Below, piece by piece: positions 1 through 10,505 of a stretch of 64,000 nucleotides of DNA (position 1 is the stretch's first letter; each line of letters opens with the position of its first letter). The notes under the pieces were generated by a model. The model saw nothing but the letters and a program-made list of their open reading frames with translations, searched no databases and was not told the origin of the DNA. The position numbers were made by a program, and so were the translations under genes. The stretch is from Malania oleifera. Taxonomy: Eukaryota; Streptophyta; Magnoliopsida; Santalales; Ximeniaceae. The DNA lies in contig NC_080423.1 in NCBI RefSeq assembly GCF_029873635.1, forward strand, positions 101,680,991-101,744,990, written 5' to 3'.

Positions 1-641
1 TTATATAGAAAGCTAGAAAACAATAGGCTTTATTTTTTTTCAATATAAGTATCAAAATTTTTAAAAATAATGTGATATTTTTAAATTATTTGAAAAGCTA
101 GAAAAAAAAATAAATTTGTTATTCACAATTGAATTGGCACATATAAACTCATTTTAATTTTTTTTACACAAATATTGAAAATTTTTAAAAAATAGAGTAA
201 TAATTTTTTTAAAAAAAAAGATTAATTCCTACGAGTCAATTGTCAAAATGCCCACGTGAGACTGCCTTGTGAGACTATGACCTTGACTTTCTCCGAAGAT
301 TCATAGAGATAGTCAAACTGTGCCACCACATTTCCCGAGAAAATCCATTCAATTCTATCTAATTTCAAACCTAAGAATTGATTAATTGGTCATTTTAAAT
401 TAGGGTTTTGTAGACTTGAAAGAAATTTAATATTATTTATATTGTGTTATTTAAATTTATGTAAATTTAAATTTAAGATGCAAATTTCAAACTAAAGAAA
501 AACTACCTTATAAATTTTATACACTTCTTTCCTCCATTAATTTCCATCATCCTGTACAGAGATACAGGAAAGTATTACGTTTCGTTGTCCAAAAATCACA
601 CTCATACTTTTTTCGGGCTTCATATAATTGTACCATACGGG

Positions 642-706
<65 letters not shown>

Positions 707-1057
707 TTATATGGTTGTTAATTTTGGAATTTGCGTGACATTGTAACATATTATTTCGGCAATTAGATTACAGTTTCGTAATCAAGTTTGTTTATATTAA
801 ATGGATTGTGATCAATGTGATCAAAATTTTGATTTTATTTGGAAGTTTTAATATTTTTAAAACGCTATAATTTGATTCCACCAATCGAGCACAATTCGAT
901 ATTGGATTTTGGACCAGTTAGATGATTTCATGTTGACTCAAAATCTCTTAGCAAGCAACAATGAATACTGAAAGGAAAAGAGCAATACAACATGTTCTTT
1001 CTTTTGGGGAGGAAAGATTAAGGTGTACTAAAATTTAATTTGTATGAGTAGATTGTG
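1..1057. other. AT-rich flank downstream of ENH1
   Basis: No gene is visible. The stretch is AT-rich with poly-A and poly-T runs and one long dinucleotide repeat. The last few hundred bases before 1058 are the expected place for the ENH1 3' UTR on the minus strand, but I see no decisive polyadenylation signal. Confidence 0.6.
645..706. repeat. (AT)n(GT)n compound microsatellite
   Basis: About 20 AT units run directly into 11 GT units. The short reading frame across it is a repeat artefact (alternating Tyr-Ile and Thr-His). Confidence 0.95.
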
Positions 1058-3612
1058 TCATTGAAGACCATAAACAAGCAAAGCTCCAACAGCACCAACA
1101 CCAGCAAGCAGCCCAACGATGACTCCTATGGGAGGCAATCCCCCACCTATTGCTTTTCCGGTGTTCACGTCGTATCGAGCAAACCTCTTCTTTGGGGCTG
1201 TGCATTGAGGGCATACGTAGGTATCCGGCTGCACCGAAAGAAGAAGTCCTCGGTTGCATCAGAAAATGAACAACATAACTATAAGTAGAAAGATAACCAA
1301 GTCTATTGATCAAAAGAATTAGAAGTTCAAATCGCTCAAGACGAAGAGAATGAATCAGCTTGCCTGCTCTTCGAAAGGTTTCTGTAAGGTGTAAATGTAA
1401 CCACAGTCGAGGCATATGTGAGTTGCTCTAGCCTGCATTGTGGTGAAACATTAACAATAGTGTGGGTGGACGATATGTAAAGTTTTAACCTTATGGTGAC
1501 TATGGAAGCATGCTTGCCTTTTGAACTTCGGTTAGCTTCCTCCCGAAGCGAGGAGGAGCTGGGCGCTTTGGTAGCCGTTTTACATCTACTTCTGCCCCTC
1601 TGCATCAGACGGTGCATAAGTTAATGGTCGATAAGGAAAAAACGATCTTCAAAAGAATCAAACTAAACATCAGAAACCCAGCAAAACCACCGAATTTTCT
1701 TCATCCTTTGCATAATTGTTGAAAGAACTAAATAGTACATGACCAAAGTTTTGAGTCAAGCAGGTGACACAAAGGCAATGCAAGTGAGAAAATGAAACTC
1801 AAACAGAAGAGAACCAGAAACATTCAGTCTAACAAGTCACATTTAAGCTATACCCAAGAGGCCAAATGGCAAAATATTTGTAAACAGTGACAAATGCTGT
1901 GGTACAATGTTAACTAGATGCAATCCTTTGTACATTAGGATCTCTTCCCCGCAGGGTTTCCTGTTGGAGATTTTTATAGTCCTTGTCTAACAATGGATTA
2001 CCGATTTCTTACTGACTAGGGCTTTCAGTTTGAACCATCTAATGAAGGATAATTATGTTGACTCTGTTGATCGCTAACAATAACTTTTTTTCTGGTAAGC
2101 ATGACAAACAATGACTTAAAGTTGCCAAAATGATTGTGAAGGCAAATACGAATCAGAATGAAATGGATTGGATAAACCCTAAAAACTACAAGTGGACAAA
2201 CCCAGTGCTTAACTACCCCAGCAAGTTAAAAATTAAACTTCGCAGTTTTCTAAATTTAAAGTTCATATGGGTACTAAAAATAGGAGTCACCTTCTATACA
2301 AAATGACAAGCTCTTTGAGAACATCACACAGTTCAAGATCCTATATGGAAGTCTGAGCCCAATTTGAACTGTCAGCTGGAATGCCACTTATTAGGGCTGG
2401 GGAATTTTCATGAGCAAGCTTGATATATATATATATATATATATATATCTATGTATAAATGTATATGCATATGAGTAAGCATCAACTCAAGCTAAAAATT
2501 AAATCAGGCAGTAGATATAAGCACTCATTATCTACTCAATTTTTCAATGTGGGATGAACATAGAAGCAGTATTCTCAATGATACCCCCCCGGGCTGCAGG
2601 CGAGCGAATGAACAATGCATGGGATATGCATCCAGAGCTAAAAACTGGAAAACAAAGAAAGGGAACTTCTGCTGATAAAATAATAATAATAATAATATGA
2701 AGCTTGAATGAGTACATTGGAAATGCCCATGAAGTCTTGAGTAAAGGAGCAGAACCATAATAGAGAGAAGAAAATAAAGGAAGATATATTATACACTCTA
2801 AATGTTATACAGAGAGTTTTCTCTCGATCACATGGCTTCGTTTGGATGAACAATTTTGTTAGAGAAAAAAAAAAGGAAAAAAATAATGAGAAAATCAATC
2901 TTCTGTTATACTTCCTTCTTACATCACATACTGTTAAGAATAATTTTTTCTCAATATGTTTAAAAAATGAAAAAAAAAAATCAAAGACTAATGATGTCTA
3001 AAATTAAATTTCTTTGGATTGATTTACAATATATCATACTTTCTTTACTTGATAACCAAACATTAAAAAGTCGATTCCTTCAATTTTTTTCCCTTTCCCT
3101 ATTGCTTTTCAAGTTCCAAACGGGATGAATGGAAGAAGCACAATGAATAAAGAAAGATGACAAGGACAGAGAACCTGCTAACAACAAAGTAGACAGAGTC
3201 TGGCTTTGCTTGTATTGCAGTTTTGGTAAATCCTAGCTTATCTGCAGGCCAAAGTTCATCTCCAAAGAAGCTGCTGGTGTAGAGCACCTGGTCACCCACC
3301 TTAAGTCCTGCTCTTGCAGCATTACCACCTCTATCTACGCCCTATAACATCGTCACACATTTCCAAGAATAATCCCTCAAATTCAGAACCAAATAACTAT
3401 GTTTGAATTGAAATTGAGGTACTGATGCAAGTTATTCCTTCGGAACCAAATAGATTCACATCGGAAAAAATTTGACAATAAGTTCTTTCAAAATTAACTA
3501 TTCATCCCTCCGTTAGAGGTTTTGCATAAATGTCTGCAATCGAGTAAATAGTTCTCCGAACGAATGGATCAGTACGAATTGGAAAATGAAAAGATTTGTA
3601 TCTACACACACA

Positions 3613-3669
<57 letters not shown>

Positions 3670-3964
3670 ATTCTATTATATGTTTTTTGGAAAAAAGTGA
3701 AAGAACGTAGAAATGGATCACAGAACTCACAGTGATGACTACACCACCACCTGACTTTTGACCCAAAGTGAGGCCTAAAGGCTTGTCAACCTCAACCTCT
3801 ATGCTCTTTGAAGCCCCGGCTGTCCTTGCTGTAATCTCAAGAACCCTTCTTGAAAGGGTCAAATCGGTGTTCTTTTTCTCAGCTATGAAAGAATTGGAGA
3901 AACCCCTTTTGGCATCCTGAAGTGAAAGGCCCTGGAAACTGGTTTTCTGCACTCAATGAGACAC

Positions 3965-4016
<52 letters not shown>

Positions 4017-4209
4017 TTCTGTATTAATGGGGATATTGAGATGAATGCAAGATGGGGCTAGCAGAGGATTAATTCATATGCACCTGGATTTGTGAGGCAG
4101 CAGGGTATGGCTTTGGTGCTGCATTCAATGGAGTAGCTTTGGTGGAGTGGCTTCTAGTGAACGCAGCAGAGCAGGAAGAGGAGGCACCAGCAACCACAGC
4201 TGATGACAT
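1058..4209 (-). CDS. ENH1: ENH1-like chloroplast PDZ-rubredoxin protein
   Basis: Six exons on the minus strand: 4209-4084, 3946-3731, 3341-3175, 1599-1518, 1432-1364 and 1228-1058. They total 831 nt, or 276 aa. Residues 1-60 look like a Ser/Ala-rich plastid transit peptide. A PDZ-like domain spans about 85-170 ([10 protein letters not shown], then [10 protein letters not shown]). A rubredoxin domain follows with CxxC at 204-207 and CPQC at 226-229, the four iron ligands. A membrane helix lies at about 252-273, two residues from the C-terminus. The order PDZ, rubredoxin, TM and the length match Arabidopsis ENH1 (At5g17170, 271 aa), a plastid protein linked to redox and salt tolerance. The start at 4209 is chosen because the transit peptide begins there. 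Exon phases all agree. Introns 4 (1517-1433) and 5 (1363-1229) both begin with GC, hexamer GCAAGC, rather than GT. Intron 5 separates the two cysteine pairs. Intron 3 is long (1575 bp) and holds no recognisable element. Confidence 0.93.
2421..2448. repeat. (AT)n microsatellite in ENH1 intron 3
   Basis: About 14 AT units, within intron 3 of ENH1. A short TAA/AAT run lies at about 2680-2698 in the same intron. Confidence 0.9.
3615..3668. repeat. (CT)27 microsatellite in ENH1 intron 2
   Basis: Pure CT tract of 54 nt on the plus strand, so an AG tract in the ENH1 pre-mRNA, 63 bp downstream of exon 2 in gene orientation. Confidence 0.97.
3969..4013. repeat. (AG)22 microsatellite in ENH1 intron 1
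   Basis: Pure AG tract of 45 nt on the plus strand, so a CU tract in the ENH1 pre-mRNA, 22 bp upstream of exon 2. It is complementary to the tract in intron 2. Confidence 0.97.
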
Positions 4210-4842
4210 ATTTGAGACCAGTGAGAATGCAATATCTGCAACACTCAGAGGAAGAGAGAGAGAGAGAGATATTAAATTAAGGAGGAAGAATGGGTTTGTG
4301 TTGGCACAACATACTAGTTGCACTTGTGGCCAGGAAAGGAAGAGCAGATAACCTTTTACAGAAAAAGAGAATGGACCAAACCATGAGAACCACACGCCCC
4401 CTTGAGCCAAGTGTACAAGCCAGTAGCCACCTATTCTAAACATACTGTGGTGTGGTGAGAAATCAGCTCTTCTTATTCTTCTTCCTCCCAACATTTTAGG
4501 CCTCACTTGGCCCAAACTACAAATTGTTTGCTTTTTTTTTTAATCTATTCTGAACTGGTCAGTGATTAGAAAAGAAAATAATTCCAAATTACCATGCAAT
4601 TCAAAAAGGAGATAGCTTTGAAATCGTTAGGAAACTTCTCTAAGGAGTTGTTTAAGATTTTGAGAGTGAAAAAATATTTTGTATGGCATGACAGGAATGA
4701 TTGGGAATTTAGGATGCGTGAGTGCTATATAATTTTAATCATCTCCTTTGTATTCTTCCATTATAGGAGATTTATTTTGCTCATTGCAGCGCCCACGATT
4801 ATAGGCTATGTTGTCATACCACATTTTTGTGTGTAATTTATT
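4210..4842. promoter_or_regulatory. ENH1 5' UTR and upstream region
   Basis: This is the 633 bp between the ENH1 start codon and the first Copia LTR base. It holds a short GA run near 4253-4270 (part of the leader on the minus strand). No clear TATA box was identified. The Copia insertion caps the promoter at this distance. Confidence 0.5.
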
Positions 4843-5367
4843 TGTTGGGGACGTGATTCATATTTCGAGTGGAACACATACACCCGAGAAAGTTACGTAA
4901 AGCGAGGAATAAGAGCAAGAGAGAAGGCTGCGGGAAGAGGGAGGTTTTAGGCATAATACAAAGGACTGCTTCTCGGCTTCAAACCATCGACGGTTTTGGT
5001 CGGCTTACGTCACATAATTTAAATTGAGAGGCCATTAGATTGGGTAGATCGGAGGTTTTTCCTCCAAAGATCGCTACAGGGATGGTTTAGATAGGATCTA
5101 AGGTTCATGTACGTTTAGAGTTCATATATAATCAATGTTTTGTAACCCTAATGTGAGCCTGACATAATTGATAGTGAGAATTGCTCCCGTGGATGTAGGT
5201 AAATTTTTGAACCACGTAAATCTTGTGTCTTTTTATTGTTGCTTTCATTCTTCTCATTATTGAGTGTCTGCTTCTTAGTATTGTTCATCATTGAGTGATT
5301 GTACTGATTGTTTGTTGATTAATTCGTGAGTGTGTGAAAGGCTTCCGTTGCGCATCCGCGAACAACA
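4843..5367 (+). repeat. 5' LTR of the Copia element
   Basis: Begins TGTTGGGG and ends AACAACA, followed by the primer site. It carries a GTCGAC-type near-palindrome (about 4979-4996), a GGAGG-N5-CCTCC hairpin (5051-5065) and a TATATAAT box (about 5125). Confidence 0.9.
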
Positions 5368-8300
5368 AGTGATATCAGAGCTATTGGTTCACAATGGCTG
5401 GGGTCTCTTTGATGAAGTTCAATGTTAACAAGTTTGACAGAACTGGGAGCTTCAAACTTTGGCAAAGGAGGGTGAAGGACTTGCTAGTGCAGCAAAGGAT
5501 GGTGAAGGCTCTATATAGAAAGAAGTCACACGATATGAACAACGCAAGTTGGAAGGAGATAGAAGCAAATGTTGTGTTCATTATCAATTTGACTTTGTCT
5601 AGTCGATGACATGATGTATCACGTCATAGATGAGTAATCGTCGACTACAGTTTGGCTGAAACTTGAAAGTCGGTACATGTCCAAGTCGCTTACGAACAAG
5701 TTGTATTTTAAGCGAAAGCTTTATTGGATTAAAATGGCAGAGGGTTCGGACCTGACTCAACACATCAACACATTCAATCGGATCATTAGTGATCTAAAGC
5801 CAGTTGATGTGAAGTTCGAGGAAGAGGATAAAGCATTGATGCTACTGAATTCCCTACTTATGTCTCCTACATATGAAAACCTGGTTACGACATTGACTTA
5901 GGGGAAAAAATCCTGGAGTTGGAGGACATAACGGGGGCAGTGTTGGGTTCCACCAAAAGAAGAAGGCTAGCAATGAGGCTTCACATGCTGAAGGGCTTAT
6001 GGCAAAGGGGAATCGGGATCGTGGGGGGAGCAACTTCTAGGGTGGATTGAGCAACCATAGGGCTTGGTCCAAATCCGTGAAGAGAAAGGACATACGGTGT
6101 TTTAAGTGCGGAAAGATAGGGCACATAAACTCGAGTATCCAGAGAAGAGGAAGGGGGTTGCTGAAACCAAAAAGGTTTCATCAAAAACGGCGAATGTAAT
6201 AAAAGAAGGAGACTTTAGGAGCAGTGATGGTGATATGCTCTCGGTTTCATTGGGGTTGGATGAGTTTGCAAATTCTTGGATCTTGGACTCAGTGTGTTCT
6301 TATCATATGACGCCCAACAAGGATTGGTTCACTACGTACAGATTGGTTAGTTCTCGTTTCGTTTTAATGGGGAATGTGCAAAGTGATCAGGATGGGGAAT
6401 GTCAGAATCAAGATGTACGATGGTGTGGGAGGACGTTGTGTGACTTGAGACACATACCAGAGTTGAGGAAGAATCTGGTTATATTAGGCACAATGGATTG
6501 TAACAGGTTCAGTTACAAATCCAAAGGTGGGGTAATGAAGGCGAGCAAAGGCGTTTTGATCATAATGAAGGGAAGAGAGTGTCAAATAATATATACACAT
6601 TGCAGGGTACCAATGTAACGACCCGAATTTAAAAATGAAATTTAAATAATAAGGAAAGGGAAATGGAAACCGGAAACAGAAGGAAGCCGTAGACTTCACA
6701 TTGCATTTCGGAAGGGAAAAAAAACAAAAAGGGGGAGTTTTAGGGCTTCGTCGACGAATCCCCTATATTCGTCGACAAACACAGGGGGCTCATCGACAAG
6801 TAAATACCGAGAGAGGTTCTGAGGCAGCCTGAATTTCATCGACGAACACAGGGTCTCGTCAACGAAATTTGTGAAGGACTCGTCGACGAAGGTCGGGCTC
6901 GTCGACGAAATCCTATTTTATAAGAATGAAAAATCCGGGAGAGATATTATTTTTTTACGAAACCTCTCTCTCTCTACGGTTCTCTCTACATTTTCGGCCC
7001 CACCAGTCGTCAGATCGATGATCCGAAGTCACCACGACGCTCCTGGCGGAGTTCTCTCCAAATCTGCTGGAGTGGATCATGGGAGAAAGCTAGTTGGAAA
7101 TCATCCCAAAGTTGAGTTAAGGCTTTTTAAGCCATATTTGGTCTTGCGCTAGTTAGAAGAAATGTTGTGCGCATGAAAATACTGAAATTTAATACTGGAG
7201 GTTTTCAGTTTTAGAGTGTTGGTCAGGGAACCCCTTAGGTGTTAAACTTGAACGCTTTTGGGTGAAAACTTTCTACCCAATATTTGGGTTTTTGGCAGTT
7301 GAGGAAAATATTGTATACTTTGAAATACTGAACTTTAATTCTGAGATTTTTCATGTTTAGGGTGTTGAGTTAGGAACCCTGCGGGTGCGGGACAATTTTA
7401 TTAGGGGCTTTCCAGGAATCAGGTAAGGGGATAAACTAAGCTAGTACTGTTTTTGGAAAATGCTTATACATATATATAGTTATCATTTGATTTATGAAAA
7501 ATGTATATGTTTATATATACGTATGTTTTATATTTGCAAATGTGACGCCCCGACCCGCCAAGTGGGGCTCGAGTGCCACGTGTTCCAATCACCTGTATCT
7601 GATACCATAATTAACATACATGCAGCAGCACATGAATAAATAACCTCAAATAAATACCAGAGTTCTATATAACAACTAAAAATCAACACTATAACATCCA
7701 AATATCTATATCCACAACCAGCATTTAAAACGTAATTCCGTACAAATATATCTATACATATATTAGTATCTCACAATATCCCAAAAAGAAACTATCACAA
7801 ACAGTCCCAGCCTAGGCCTTCAAACCCGGTCTCCAGAAGAACCTGAAAAATTGTTAATCCACTAGGGTGAGACACTTCTCAGTAAGGGTGGAATAAATTA
7901 TAACAGTGTGTGACAAATGAGTTTTAATATTTATAACTCAAAATAAACTGCTTCTTATATAACATCAATAACAACTGAGAAAATGTACCATTAATAACAT
8001 TCCCGACATCCAATATCACACACACATTCAATATGCACAAGTACATAATTTTTATGCAAGCGAAAGTCCCCAAGGATAGGGAAGATTACCTGCCCATACA
8101 AGTAGCTTCCCTCTGCTCTGGTACTAAAAACTACCTATCAGAGCACTCACCTTACTCAGTAAGCCCTTAGGTGAAGTATTACCTCGCCGCTAGTCCACAG
8201 ATAATTATTATTTTAAAGGCGAAGGTTTCCAAGGATCAGGATGTCTACCCGCCCATACAAGTAGCATCCCTTTGCACTGATACCAAGAAACTACCTAACA

Positions 8301-8454
8301 GAGCACTCGTCTTTCTCAGCAAGCTCCCGGTGGTATGTTTACCTCGCCGCATGCACACACATGCATTCACAATATGCTATATCATTATTTTTATGCTATA
8401 ATTAAATTCACATGCACACAACACATCCACACAGGAATCATGCATCTCATACTT

Positions 8455-8700
8455 CATCTTCCAATGTCCTCAGTACATGGCCCACACAGAGCAACTGCGT
8501 ACATGTCAATACGTGGCCCACATAGGCACCTACGTACTTCTTATCTACACATGGCCCACACAGGTACCACTAACCGCACAGGGTACATAACATGGCCCAC
8601 ACAGGCGCTATTATCCACACAGGATATAACGTGGCCCACACAGGCACCACTACCCACACAGGGTATATAACATGGCCCACACAGGCGCCATTATTCACCA
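8455..8700. repeat. Minisatellite in family Y LTR (TGGCCCACACAGG units)
   Basis: About seven imperfect units of roughly 30-40 bp sharing the core TGGCCCACA(C/T)AGG. Spacers degenerate around TAxxCACAxAGG. Confidence 0.85.
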
Positions 8701-9881
8701 GTATCCAATCCCCATGACCTACCCGTCATACATCAGTAGAACAAGCTCCTCGACCTGCCAATGTCCTACCCCATATAAATAACGATATGACGAGCTCCTC
8801 GACCTGCCAACGTCACATCATCATTTATATATAGGCAATATAACAACCTCCTCATGCCAACGTTATATTGAGATGCATACGAATAACCACACAGTTAGTT
8901 CACACAAACGCATTAAATCATTTCCACACAGGAATCAAACATAACAACTCATTCATCTTACCATAATCATTTCAAACACCCCCACATGCAAACCCAAATA
9001 CCACAGTAATTCATATCCAATTTATTAGGAAAATTACTCCCATGTCACACGAATTTAATATCATAAACAATTATCCCAAATATAACCGTAAACCAAATAA
9101 TCATTTTTTTTCCAGTAATCAAACTATTCTGAAAATCATATAAATAAATAATAAATTTCGTATGCTTGTAAATAATTGGTTCACTTTAATAAAATACTGA
9201 TATAATTTTATTCCCCCTTACCTGATTCCCTGAATTACGCTTGCAGGGCTCCCAAACTTATACCCGTGACGCTCACCCGAACCCTGATTCAATCAAATCA
9301 ACCCCAATAAAATATTATTTTAACATTTCCTAATTTATAATAATTAAATGATAATTAATTTCTAAATAACACATTTATCCTAATTTTGGACTATTTCTAC
9401 AATAACCCCACGAGAATTTCATTCCGCTAGACTTGTAGAGAATCATCCCTAGATTCTCGTGGTGGTGTCCGATCGCCCATTTGGCTTAAAATTTAAGAAA
9501 AATTGAGATAAGAATGAGAATTTGGCTTACCCCACGAGATATTCCCACGTTACTCCTACGACAAATCCACTTCGGTAGATATATCGGTGGCGAAGAATGG
9601 AGTTCGGTGATATCTTCGGATTTCCAATTGGGCGAGAATCGGCCGTAAAATCGTAGAAGAAAGAGGAGTGGAGAGTGAGAGAATATATTTAATTTTTTTC
9701 TTTCTCTTTCTTTCTTTCCTTTCTTATCTGTTCTGTGTGCGTGAATTTTTTTTTTCTCCTCTTTCCTTCTATTTTGTTCCAGCAAGAAAACTTACACACT
9801 AGGTTTTCGTTTTTTTTTCTTTTCTTTTCTCTTTTTTTTTTTTCTTCTTTCCTTTATCCTTTCTTTCTCCTTTATCCATTC

Positions 9882-9885
<4 letters not shown>

Positions 9886-9917
<32 letters not shown>
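9886..9917. repeat. (TA)n tract near the end of the family Y LTR
   Basis: TA dinucleotide run followed by TA-rich imperfect sequence to about 9980, after a long T/C-rich leader. Confidence 0.85.
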
Positions 9918-9919
<2 letters not shown>

Positions 9920-10251
9920 TTACTTATATATACTTTTATATATATATACTTACATATATACTTTTATATTTATATATATATCCAAAATCCTTAAATTTAT
10001 TAATTTAATTAATTTTCTTAATAATAATTAATTAATAATAATAATAAATTTTTTTTAATTAATAATTTATTTATTTTATTTATTTATTTTTTGGGTCGTT
10101 ACAGCAAAATACTGTAAAAATGATCGTATATTGAGTATGTGAAAAATCTACTGTGTGGCATGAGTAAAAATATTGTGTAATGTTGTTTTCCGGGAACGTG
10201 GATGATGTGAATTTTTATGAGGGAAAATCGGCGTACAGGCCGAGATGTTTT

Positions 10252-10255
<4 letters not shown>

Positions 10256-10330
<75 letters not shown>
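10256..10330. repeat. (AT)n(GT)n compound microsatellite in family X LTR
   Basis: AT units (about 14) pass into GT units (about 22) with one CT interruption. Confidence 0.95.
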
Positions 10331-10332
<2 letters not shown>

Positions 10333-10505
10333 ATATGTTTGCCGGCGTACGGGCCATGCTATGTGATTTTCTAGTGTATGGGCCGTGCTATGTGATTTGC
10401 CGGTGTACGGGGCGTGCTATGTGATTTTCTGGCGTACGGGCCGTGCTATGTGGTTTGCCAGCGTACGGACTATGCTATGTGATTTGCCGGTGTACGGGCC
10501 GATGA
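10331..10505. repeat. Minisatellite in family X LTR (GCCGGCGTACGGGCC units)
   Basis: Six imperfect units of about 30 bp with the core GCCGGCGTACGGGCC plus ATGCTATGTGATTT. The centre CGTACG is palindromic. The sister LTR at 28227-30397 carries the same array at about 29110-29395. Confidence 0.9.

Larger units (their letters stand above)
7541..10103 (-). mobile_element. Gypsy-type solo LTR (family Y), nested
   Basis: Runs TGTGACGCCC to GGGTCGTTACA with a perfect target duplication GCAAA (7536-7540, 10104-10108). It lies antisense: it holds the reverse complement of the conserved 'cttactgagaagtgtctcacc' block (about 7867-7887). Size 2563 bp. The same family supplies the LTRs of the minus-strand element ending at 24952 and starting at 25475. 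It is a solo LTR inside a solo LTR, and so the youngest of the three insertions here. Confidence 0.9.

Noticed and set aside
537-749. Open frame across the (AT)n(GT)n repeat, and similar frames at 10148-10374 and 9735-10031.
   Set aside because: The translations are simple Tyr-Ile, Thr-His or Phe-Leu runs produced by microsatellites.
2584-2600. CCCCCCCGGGCTGCAGG looks like a cloning-vector polylinker (SmaI-PstI).
   Set aside because: The match is only about 15 bases. Flanking sequence does not continue the polylinker and reads as normal intron 3 DNA. Chance similarity is most likely.
8455-10505. Regularly spaced repeats suggestive of a CRISPR-like array.
   Set aside because: Units are degenerate, spacers are not unique, and both arrays sit inside plant LTRs. 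They are minisatellites.
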